Notes under the pieces: generated by a model
What the model saw: the letters and a program-made list of their open reading frames with translations, nothing else
Databases searched by the model: none
What the model was told of the DNA's origin: nothing
Made by a program: the position numbers and the translations under genes
In this document: in pieces, positions 39,613 through 47,302 of the stretch
Position numbering within the stretch: position 1 is the stretch's first letter
Layout of the letters: each line of letters begins with the position of its first letter
Assembly (NCBI GenBank): GCA_013044165.1
Contig: JABEVB010000189.1
Span: 1-47,302 of the forward strand
Direction of reading: 5' to 3'
From: Phycisphaerales bacterium
GTDB taxonomy: Bacteria > Planctomycetota > Phycisphaerae > WQYP01
Length of the DNA: 47,302 nucleotides

Positions 39613-39644
39613 CATCTATCATCGCTAATTGATTATGATAGATG
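39613..39644. repeat. 10-bp inverted repeat
   Basis: CATCTATCAT (39613-39622) - CGCTAATTGATT - ATGATAGATG (39635-39644). Confidence 0.6.
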
Positions 39645-39803
39645 ATAAATTCGTAATAATAACTAAGTTGGCTGTGTCATCCGCTTGATGGTGACTAAAA
39701 TGCCGCTTTTATCGCCCCTTATAATGTACGCCCGATAAAAATTTAACAATATTCTAACTTGCCTCTTGCCTCGCCTAGGGGTGCTGCCTACTATTAGCCG
39801 GTG

Positions 39804-39881
39804 TCAGATAGCAGGCTTTGTCCTGCCAGGCTGATGTGGAGTGGTGGCTCCACAGATGGCGAAAGCTAAAGTCTTGGCAGG
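39804..39881 (+). other. candidate structured leader RNA with alternative pairings
   Basis: CCTGC (39822-39826) can pair with GCAGG (39811-39815), or within CCTGCCA with TGGCAGG (39875-39881). Inner hairpin GTGGAG-TGGTGG-CTCCAC (39836-39853); GGC-GAAA-GCT tetraloop-like hairpin. Confidence 0.4.
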
Positions 39882-39954
39882 TCAATGGCACCACATAGTT
39901 TAGTTCATAAGTGGTTGTACTGTTTTCTGGCCGGTGGGGGCAGGAGAGTTTTAC

Positions 39955-40635
39955 ATGCGCCCAAACAAGCCCAACGAAGTTCTAGCCAAGCGGCTGATCA
40001 CTCAGGTGCAGGGAGCCTTTGACCGAGGCGATTTGCACATGGCCCATCGTAGCCTCTGCGATGGATGGAAAGGTCGCGATCTCATAGACCTGCTTGAGCA
40101 TCCCAGCGCCGCTGTGCGAAAATTGGCCGTGATGTCGCTCGCTTTGGTGGGCGATTCTGCGGCGGTTGGCCCGCTGGCCTGCGTGCTTCATGATGAAACT
40201 CCAGGCCTTAACGACGCCGCCGATAACGCTCTTATGTGCATTTGGGCCAGAGCCGGACGTCGGCAGAGCGGCATGTTTCTTAAAAATGGGTCGCAACACC
40301 TCAACCATGGCAACATTGAAGCGGCCATCGAAAAGTTTTCGATGGCCATACAGGCCGACAGCGACTTTGCCGAGGCGTATCATCAGCGATCCATAGCCTA
40401 TTCCATGGCCGAGCGCTATGCCGAGGCGATTAAAGACTGTAACGAAGTGCTTGCCCGCGTGCCTCAGCACTTTATGGCCATGGCCGGACTGGGGCATTGT
40501 CACACCAGCATGGGCGATTTTGATGGTGCACGTCGCTACTACCGGCTGGCTTTGGCCATTAACCCAGGCATGACCGCGCTGGAAGAGGCTCTCCGCGACC
40601 TGACCGAGCTTCTCGGTCCGGCGGAAGCGGCTTGA
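39955..40635 (+). CDS. HEAT/TPR repeat protein
   Basis: HEAT-like DLLEHPSAAVRKLAVMSLALVGDSAAVGPLACVLHD, then TPRs (NHGNIEAAIEKFSMAIQADSDFAEAYHQRSIAYSMAERYAEAIKDCNEVL). AGGAGA upstream of ATG 39955. Confidence 0.8.
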   Translation: MRPNKPNEVLAKRLITQVQGAFDRGDLHMAHRSLCDGWKGRDLIDLLEHPSAAVRKLAVMSLALVGDSAAVGPLACVLHDETPGLNDAADNALMCIWARAGRRQSGMFLKNGSQHLNHGNIEAAIEKFSMAIQADSDFAEAYHQRSIAYSMAERYAEAIKDCNEVLARVPQHFMAMAGLGHCHTSMGDFDGARRYYRLALAINPGMTALEEALRDLTELLGPAEAA

Positions 40636-40644
40636 ATGAGGCTT

Positions 40645-41604
40645 TTAGTCGGTGGGTAGTTCGTAAAGGCTGCCGCCGCCAAGGCCGAGCATTAAATCAA
40701 GATTTTGCACGGCGGCCCCTGAGGCCCCTTTGCCCAGATTATCGAGCCGGGCAACCAGCAAGGCTTGTTGCTCGGCTCGGTTTTCAAACACAAATATTTC
40801 CATCCTATTGGTGCCATTGAGCGCGTCGGGCGCAAGATGCACCGCAGGCCGCGGGTCCAGCGGCATAACTTTTATGAATCGCTGGTTGGCATACCGGTGC
40901 GCCAAGGCTTGGTGAATCTCCAGCCCACTGACGGGTTTGGGCAAAGCCCAAAGTTGCAGCGGAATTTCAACCAGCATGCCTTGAGGAAACTTGCCCACCG
41001 CAGGCACAAACAGCGGCCGATGCACAAGGCCGCTGTGCAGCCTCATTTCTTCAACATGTTTGTGGTTAAGCTCAAGGGCATAGAGCCGAATGGGGTCGTG
41101 AATGACATTGGCTCCGCGCCCCTCAAAAGAATCAATCATCTGCCGCCCACCGCTGCTGTAGCCGGAAATACCCTGCACCGTCAAAGGTACTTCGGGTGGC
41201 AGCAGTCCGGCGTCCACCAGAGGGCGTACCAATAGCACCATGCCCGACGAATAACACCCCGGATTGGCAACGCGATGGGCTGTGCGGATTTTATCCGCCT
41301 GATGCGGAGCCAATTCTGGTATGCCGTATACCCAATCGGCCTTGGTGCGATGCGCCGTGCTTGCATCAAGTATTCGCACGTTTGGATTGCTGACCATGGC
41401 GACCGCAGCGCGGGCGGCGTCGTCGGGCAGGCAAAGCACCGCTACATCTACATCGTTAAGCAGCCGCTGTCTTTCTGCGTCGTCCTTGCGTTTATCGTGG
41501 GCAATGCTGATGAGTTCAATATCGGGCCGCTGGGCCAGCCGTGCTCGAATTTGCAGGCCGGTTGTTCCGGCTTCGCCATCAATAAATATTTTTGCCTTTG
41601 CCAT
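40645..41604 (-). CDS. argC: N-acetyl-gamma-glutamyl-phosphate reductase (type 2)
   Basis: [38 protein letters not shown], catalytic [18 protein letters not shown]. Start at ATG 41604. Confidence 0.93.
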   Translation of the reverse strand: MAKAKIFIDGEAGTTGLQIRARLAQRPDIELISIAHDKRKDDAERQRLLNDVDVAVLCLPDDAARAAVAMVSNPNVRILDASTAHRTKADWVYGIPELAPHQADKIRTAHRVANPGCYSSGMVLLVRPLVDAGLLPPEVPLTVQGISGYSSGGRQMIDSFEGRGANVIHDPIRLYALELNHKHVEEMRLHSGLVHRPLFVPAVGKFPQGMLVEIPLQLWALPKPVSGLEIHQALAHRYANQRFIKVMPLDPRPAVHLAPDALNGTNRMEIFVFENRAEQQALLVARLDNLGKGASGAAVQNLDLMLGLGGGSLYELPTD

Positions 41605-41743
41605 CAACTGAATCTTTCTTTTGCCGCCCGCAGCCGAGTCATTGCATCCCTGCCTGCGGACGCACGGCCTCGTCCGTCTGCCAAAATCTATCAATTAACC
41701 ATTATATACAATGACGTGCCATGACGCCGCCAGCGCCGGTAAC

Positions 41744-41760
41744 GCAGACATCTTGTCTGC
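41744..41760. other. perfect 7-bp hairpin GCAGACA-TCT-TGTCTGC
   Basis: Directly visible inverted repeat in the intergenic region upstream of argC. Confidence 0.5.
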
Positions 41761-42038
41761 ATCGGCCCGAGTGCAAGGCTCTGCGTTCCGCTTCAAAGCA
41801 AGGCAGCCATCGCCTCGTACCCGGCAAAATCGCCTCACAAGACCTAACGCCGCCTCATGTGTTTAACAGTGTGTGTAAAAAGCTATGGTAGCACCGTGGG
41901 CCTCACACGCCCGCGACATCTGCGGCATCGCCTTTCGACAGCTTGCGCTCGCCGTCAGTTGGCTTGGCGCTCGCGCTTGGCACTGATGCTCCGGCAATCA
42001 AAATCGCCTCGCGCCAGGTTCGCACATGCCCTCATGGG

Positions 42039-43508
42039 CTATTTGCCGCCGGAGTGTGCGTTTGGCCCTGCCGCCGGAGAAAGCTCATAGTGTGTAGGCA
42101 GTGCTGGCATCATGTGGAAGAGTCGCAACTGCTGCAGGTGAACAAGCTTAGAATAGCCAGCGAGAATTTGTTTTACCGCGCGTTGTGCTGCTGAGGTATT
42201 GTCAATACGGCCCGGTTTAACATGCACCCAGGGACTGGCAACGTATGTTTGTGTTTGGTTGGCTGTGGAAGCATACAGAGTCAGTTCAAGCTGCCGCCAC
42301 GCGAAATACCGCATTGAACTGATGCGCCAAACCTGCCTGAGTGTGCGATAAGCCTGTTGAAGCATGGGTGTGTTGTACTTTGCAAGATTGATGCCCGCGG
42401 CTAGTTGCCCTTGAGTAAAGGTGCCGACGATGCTGTTATTTATTCGCAACGTATAGTTCCCGGCATTCAGGCCATTCACCATAAGCGTCTGTGCGTCGAG
42501 GGTGCGGTAGAAATGGGTAATGCGGAGAACCTGTTGTGCGAGCGGATTGGTAAAGGCGGCAAGCTGAGGCGGGCCTGAGTAGGGGAGTTCAATCACGAGG
42601 CTATTGATCGTCCACGTGCGGCTGATGGGTGGAAACTGTGGGCAATGGGCGTGCAAGTTCATGATTGGAAATGGCAGGGCGGTGTCCTGCTGTGTCCATG
42701 TTAATCTTCCGGCGTGACGGCTCAACAGGGAGATCGTTGTATGATCGCTGCGGATCGTTGCCAGCGGCCTTGCCTGAATCTGCACGGCCGTAACTGTGGA
42801 TGGAGCATGCCAGGCCTTAAGCAGAGCGGTGGCCATGAGCAGTTGGCCGCTTGCCCCTGGATGAATCTTGCCTGGAATAAGCTTGGAGGCCAGCTTTGGG
42901 GAGGTCTGGCCGATGCGGGCCATCGCGCTGACAAGCGGGGCGTTAAAGTCTACAAACAGGCCGCCATTCTGCTTGGCAAGCCGCTGGACGAACCGGCTCA
43001 TGACAATGAGCCGGTCATTGATCTTATTGGGCGTGGCGCTGTCGCCGAATGGCGAGGGGCCAATCAACACCAGTCGCACATGAGGTAAATGTTTCTTCAA
43101 TTTGGCGACGAGCAGTTGATATCCCTGTTCGTAGGCGGAAAGTGGATGGCCCCTCAATACGTCGTTCATGCCCAGCATGACGACCACGACGGTCGGTCGG
43201 AATGGAAATACATCGCGGGCGAGCCGCACGTTAAGCGGGCCGGCCCAGCCGCCGCCCACCTTATCACCTCCGACGCCGGAATTGATGAAGGTGACCGGAA
43301 GCTTGGGAAAGCGCGTATGCACAAAGGTCGCAACGTCATTGGTGTAGAGGCGTTGTTCTGTGATGCTGTCGCCATAAAATACCACGCGATCATGGGGTTG
43401 TAGAAAAAAGCGGGATGATGGAGACCCACCGGCGATGGTCGAGGTAAGCATGCTGACCAGCACCAGTATGATCTGCCACCGGCATAAACGGGATACGTTG
43501 GGCGACAT
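42039..43508 (-). CDS. SGNH/GDSL hydrolase family protein, secreted
   Basis: Signal peptide MSPNVSRLCRWQIILVLVSMLTSTIAGG; block I FYGDSIT; GMND; IHPGASGQLLMA. Confidence 0.85.
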   Translation of the reverse strand: MSPNVSRLCRWQIILVLVSMLTSTIAGGSPSSRFFLQPHDRVVFYGDSITEQRLYTNDVATFVHTRFPKLPVTFINSGVGGDKVGGGWAGPLNVRLARDVFPFRPTVVVVMLGMNDVLRGHPLSAYEQGYQLLVAKLKKHLPHVRLVLIGPSPFGDSATPNKINDRLIVMSRFVQRLAKQNGGLFVDFNAPLVSAMARIGQTSPKLASKLIPGKIHPGASGQLLMATALLKAWHAPSTVTAVQIQARPLATIRSDHTTISLLSRHAGRLTWTQQDTALPFPIMNLHAHCPQFPPISRTWTINSLVIELPYSGPPQLAAFTNPLAQQVLRITHFYRTLDAQTLMVNGLNAGNYTLRINNSIVGTFTQGQLAAGINLAKYNTPMLQQAYRTLRQVWRISSMRYFAWRQLELTLYASTANQTQTYVASPWVHVKPGRIDNTSAAQRAVKQILAGYSKLVHLQQLRLFHMMPALPTHYELSPAAGPNAHSGGK

Positions 43509-43659
43509 GTTATGAACCCTCGTTGTAAAGGGCACTATCATTGGCAGTTCGATTGGCGGCCGCGTTCCAAGCCGTTTCCAATGGTTTGTCAGTCAAGTGC
43601 GCAATAATCAATGGCGGTAACTCACCTTTCGCTGTTATGCGGATTGTGATGCTCCGGGC

Positions 43660-44412
43660 TTATTCTGTGGGTTGCGGTTTGTCGGCTCCGGTGATTTTGC
43701 GGATCACAATTTGCACGGGGTCAAAAAACTGATCTACAACGCGCTCTTTCAGTGGAATAATGCCATTGTCGGTGATATGTATTTCTTCCGGGCAGACTTC
43801 CGTGCAGCACTTGGTGATGTTGCACCTGCCCAAACCGCCTTCTTTTTTGATTTGAGGTATGCGGTTGAGGGCGTCCATCGGGTGCATTTCGAGACTGGCC
43901 ACGCGAATAAAAAACCGCGGGCCAAAAAAGTGGCTCTTCTGGTTGTGCTCGCGCACCACATGGCAGACATTCTGGCACAAAAAGCATTCAATGCACTTTC
44001 GGAACTCCTGCACGCGGTCAACGTCGCTCTGCTGCATGATAAAGTCCGCCCCTTTTTTGGGTGTAAAGGGGGGAATCTTTTTGTTGACCGTGTAATTCCA
44101 CGAGACGTCGGTGACCAAATCGCGAATAATGGGAAAGCTCTTGAGCGGCTTGACGGTAATCGCCTCCTCGCCGGGCAAATCGTCGAGGCGCGTTTTGCAC
44201 ATCAACCGTGGTTTGCCGTTGACTTCCGCGCTGCACGAACCGCACTTGGCGGCTTTGCAGTTCCAGCGGCAGGCAAGGTCGGGTGCGCTGGTGCGCTGAA
44301 TTTGATGGATGGCGTCAAGCACCACCATGCCTTCTTCAACTTCGACGGGGTATTCTACAAAGTTGCCGCCGTCTTTGTTGCCGCGCCATACCACAAACGT
44401 TCGTTTGCTCAT
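43660..44412 (-). CDS. sdhB: succinate dehydrogenase/fumarate reductase iron-sulfur subunit
   Basis: Fe-S ligands CRWNCKAAKCGSCSAEVNGKPRLMCKT, CIECFLCQNVCHVV, CNITKCCTEVCPEEI. Confidence 0.94.
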   Translation of the reverse strand: MSKRTFVVWRGNKDGGNFVEYPVEVEEGMVVLDAIHQIQRTSAPDLACRWNCKAAKCGSCSAEVNGKPRLMCKTRLDDLPGEEAITVKPLKSFPIIRDLVTDVSWNYTVNKKIPPFTPKKGADFIMQQSDVDRVQEFRKCIECFLCQNVCHVVREHNQKSHFFGPRFFIRVASLEMHPMDALNRIPQIKKEGGLGRCNITKCCTEVCPEEIHITDNGIIPLKERVVDQFFDPVQIVIRKITGADKPQPTE

Positions 44413-46145
44413 TTGCTGCTTTCCTTGGCTTTACGCGCCTCAACAAGCGGCGCAAGTTCCGCGACTTTAACCGTTTCGCGTGGCTCAACCTTCATGGCCG
44501 GGCCGTCCTTCGAAATAATAATGTTGTGTTCGCCCCAGTAGCTGTCGTACTTGGGGAAGTCCAGCCGACTGTGACCGCCGCGGCTCTCTTTACGCATCAA
44601 AGCGGCGCGGGCAATGGCTTCGGAGCAGATCAGCATGTTTTTAAGGTCGCGGCACAGGTGCCAGCCGGGGTTGTACATGCGCTGGCCTTCTTCCACGGCA
44701 ACATGCTCGTAGCGCTGCTTAAACTCCTGAAGTTTGGCGATGGCAGCGGTAAGGTCGCCTTCTTCGCGGAATATGCCCACCATGCTCTGCATCATGTTCT
44801 GCAGGTCTATGTGCAGTTTGTAGGGGCTTTCGGGGTTGGGGCGGCCAAAATAGCCCGTCATTTCGGCGGCGGCTGCTTCAACCTCGGCCTCGGCGATGTT
44901 GGCGGCCGGGGCACCGGCCGCATAGTCGCCGGCGCCAATGCCGGCACGGCGGCCAAACACCAGCAAATCGGAGAGCGAATTGCCGCCGAGCCGGTTCGAA
45001 CCGTGCATGCCGCCGGTACATTCGCCGGCGGCAAAAAGTCCTGGTACGCGGGTGGCACCCGTGTCGGCATCCACCTTAATTCCCCCCATGATGTAATGGC
45101 ACGTGGGGCCAACTTCCATGGGTTCTTTGGTGATGTCTACGTCGGCGAGTTCTTTAAACTGGTGATACATGCTTGGTAGTTTGCGCTTAACATATTCGGC
45201 CCCGCGGTGCGAAATATCCAGAAAGCAGCCGCCATGCGGCGAGCCGCGACCTTCCTTCACTTCGGTGTAGATGGACCGGGCCACAACATCGCGGGTGGAA
45301 AGCTCCATGCGTTTGGGGTCATACTTTTCCATGAAGCGTTCGCCCTTGCTGTTGCGAAGAATGCCGCCTTCGCCGCGAACGGCCTCCGTAACCAGCAAGC
45401 CCATTACGCCCGGCGGCCATACCATGCCCGTCGGGTGAAACTGTACAAACTCCATATCCACCAGTTCTGCGCCGGCTTCAAAGCCCAGGGCGTGGCCGTC
45501 GGCAGTGCCTTCCCACGAATTGGACGTAATTTTGAAACATTTGCCCACGCCGCCGGTGGCCAGTATGACGGCCTTGGCCTTAAACACCACAAAGCGGCCA
45601 TTTTCGCGCCAGTAGCCAAACGCGCCCGTCATCCGGTCGCCATCTTTAAGCAGCCGGGAGATGGTGCATTCCATGTACACATCAATGCCTTGATGAATGC
45701 CCTTGTCCTGCAGGGTGCGAATGAGTTCAAGGCCGGTGCGATCGCCGACGTGGGCGAGGCGCTTGTACGTGTGGCCTCCAAAGGCTCGCTGAAGAATTTT
45801 GCCCTCGGGTGTACGGTCAAACACAGCGCCCCATCGCTCGAGTTCGCGTACGCGGTCGGGCGATTCTTTGGCATGAAGTTCGGCCATGCGCCAATTGTTG
45901 AGGTATTTTCCGCCAAACATGGTGTCTTGAAAGTGGGTTTGCCAGGAGTCGGCGCTTTCAACGTTGGCAAGAGCGGCGGCAATGCCTCCCTCGGCCATGA
46001 CGGTATGCGCCTTGCCCAGCAGCGATTTACAGATCAGGGCGGTTTTGAGTCCGCGGGCGGAGCATTCAATCGCGGCCCGCAGGCCGGCGCCGCCGGCACC
46101 AATAATGACGACATCGTGTTCGTGTGTTTCGTATTTATCGAGCAT
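44409..46145 (-). CDS. sdhA: succinate dehydrogenase/fumarate reductase flavoprotein subunit
   Basis: VVIIGAGGAGLRAAIECSARG, HTVMAEGGIAAAL, QFHPTG, GLFAAGECTGGMHGSNRLGGNSLSDLLVFGRRAG. 4-nt overlap with sdhB. Confidence 0.95.
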   Translation of the reverse strand: MLDKYETHEHDVVIIGAGGAGLRAAIECSARGLKTALICKSLLGKAHTVMAEGGIAAALANVESADSWQTHFQDTMFGGKYLNNWRMAELHAKESPDRVRELERWGAVFDRTPEGKILQRAFGGHTYKRLAHVGDRTGLELIRTLQDKGIHQGIDVYMECTISRLLKDGDRMTGAFGYWRENGRFVVFKAKAVILATGGVGKCFKITSNSWEGTADGHALGFEAGAELVDMEFVQFHPTGMVWPPGVMGLLVTEAVRGEGGILRNSKGERFMEKYDPKRMELSTRDVVARSIYTEVKEGRGSPHGGCFLDISHRGAEYVKRKLPSMYHQFKELADVDITKEPMEVGPTCHYIMGGIKVDADTGATRVPGLFAAGECTGGMHGSNRLGGNSLSDLLVFGRRAGIGAGDYAAGAPAANIAEAEVEAAAAEMTGYFGRPNPESPYKLHIDLQNMMQSMVGIFREEGDLTAAIAKLQEFKQRYEHVAVEEGQRMYNPGWHLCRDLKNMLICSEAIARAALMRKESRGGHSRLDFPKYDSYWGEHNIIISKDGPAMKVEPRETVKVAELAPLVEARKAKESSK

Positions 46146-46152
46146 GGTGATG

Positions 46153-46941
46153 TTAGAATATCCTTATATCGTGAAGAACGCCCATGCAGCACAGGCGGAT
46201 GTACAAGTCGGTAAGGCCGACCGAAAACAGGCTGATCCACGCCCATTCCATGTGCCGCAGATTAAAAAACGTAACCCCGCCCCATAGCTTGTAGCGTGTT
46301 CGGGCCGCGGCCGAACAACTGAAGCAGTCGAGCTTGCCGCCGGTAAGATGCCGCAGCGAATTGCAGCCCAAACTGAAGCCGGAAAGGGCAATGACGTTCA
46401 GCAGCATGACAATCGAGCCAACCCCCACACCAAAGTGGAGTTGGCCGAGTTTGTCCGCAAAGAAAAATGCCCGGCCGGCGTCATACCACAAAAACAGCAG
46501 CACAATGGTGGCCAGGTAAAAAAAGTAGCGGTGAAAGTTCTGCAGAATAAACGGAAAGGCTGTCTCGCCCTTATACCTGCGGCCCTTAGGCTCGCCGACG
46601 GCGCAGGCTGCGGGGTCTAAAAAAAACGCCCGGTAGTACGATTTGCGGTAGTAGTAGCACGAGGCGCGGAAGCCCAGCGGAACCCAGAGGATTAAAAACG
46701 CATAAGAAAACGGGACGCTTATGCCCAGCAGGCTCTTGAGGTCGGGTGAGTAAAACGGGGAGAGATAATCGGCTCCGCCCGCGGTGAGAAGATAGTTGTT
46801 GCCGGTCCATGCGGCCCAGGTGGAATACACGCCAAAGGCGGACAGTCCCAGCACAACCAGCAGCGGGCCAACCCACCATGCGTCGCGTCGCCCCGTAGCC
46901 CCCAAACCCTTGTCATCCACCGCAGAACTAATTTCGGACAT
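46153..46941 (-). CDS. sdhC: succinate dehydrogenase membrane anchor subunit (Sdh1-type)
   Basis: Five or so TM segments; WVPLGFRASCYYYRKSYYRAFFLDPAACAVGEPKGRRYKGE; first gene of sdhCAB. Confidence 0.85.
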   Translation of the reverse strand: MSEISSAVDDKGLGATGRRDAWWVGPLLVVLGLSAFGVYSTWAAWTGNNYLLTAGGADYLSPFYSPDLKSLLGISVPFSYAFLILWVPLGFRASCYYYRKSYYRAFFLDPAACAVGEPKGRRYKGETAFPFILQNFHRYFFYLATIVLLFLWYDAGRAFFFADKLGQLHFGVGVGSIVMLLNVIALSGFSLGCNSLRHLTGGKLDCFSCSAAARTRYKLWGGVTFFNLRHMEWAWISLFSVGLTDLYIRLCCMGVLHDIRIF

Positions 46942-47207
46942 ATTGGTCAACTTTCAATTAGCACAAACAGTGCCGAAAAATATCCTTCTGAACGATGCTC
47001 CAAAAACCGGCAAAGTTTCCGACAAGGCCAAGCGAATTGCATGTTGCGCCAGCACATCGTCGTTTTGCAACAAACCTTTTGAGATTGTAAGAATTTGCGG
47101 TGGGGGTGTCAAATAGCGTTTGAGCTGTTCGCAGTCGCGGCTGCGCCGAGCGGGTAGATAGAGAAAACAGAGACAGCGACGATCTGCCACAAAGAAACGA
47201 AGTCACT

Positions 47208-47302
47208 AAGAGCCTGTTTGAAAACTCCGGCGGGATCGTCTTGCGGCCCAGGGCGGCCGTCTGCTGCGTTCTCGCTCCTCGCCATATTTTCGAATATGCC
47301 TC
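47208..47302. mobile_element. possible insertion-sequence terminus or dispersed repeat, cut by window end
   Basis: GAGCCTGTTTGAAAACTCC resembles IS5-type terminal repeats; followed by a CATATT-TTCG-AATATG hairpin (47283-47298). No transposase visible. Confidence 0.25.

Noticed and set aside
1-47302. CRISPR arrays, tRNA genes, BGC-type or phage clusters
   Set aside because: No regularly spaced repeats, no cloverleaf with GGTTCRA, and no phage structural or biosynthetic core genes were seen on reading through.

Overview
The window looks chromosomal and most likely comes from a Planctomycetota/Phycisphaerae-like bacterium. That is inferred from the PSD1/DUF1501/PSC gene module, a PEP-CTERM protein and the general gene content; there is no rRNA marker. 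About 28 coding regions are supportable. Housekeeping genes are lgt, a bifunctional-nuclease family gene, a cysteine-synthase-like gene, ileS, waaA, murI, a GDPD gene, rho, an EF-G-2-like GTPase, type-2 argC and a complete sdhCAB operon. The rest includes a 2925-aa cyclic beta-1,2-glucan synthase (NdvB-like), a DUF2339 membrane protein, an SGNH hydrolase and several uncharacterised proteins. The first ~2.9 kb is accessory-like: a stand-alone PD-(D/E)XK-type protein and a PIN-domain toxin-antitoxin pair whose toxin carries one frameshift and one nonsense codon. No CRISPR array, tRNA, rRNA or complete transposon was recognised. I did not find a clear multi-gene novel system. The best leads are: a membrane-anchored protein with a BRCT-like C-terminus that is probably extracytoplasmic; an IleS that has lost three of four zinc ligands; a Rho without its N-terminal helix bundle; two structured 5' leaders (four consecutive hairpins before the PEP-CTERM gene, mutually exclusive pairings before a HEAT/TPR gene); diverged direct repeats flanking a small membrane-protein gene; and a DUF2231-cytochrome-LRR-YHS-like fusion protein. 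All calls come from reading the sequence and supplied ORFs; no searches were run.
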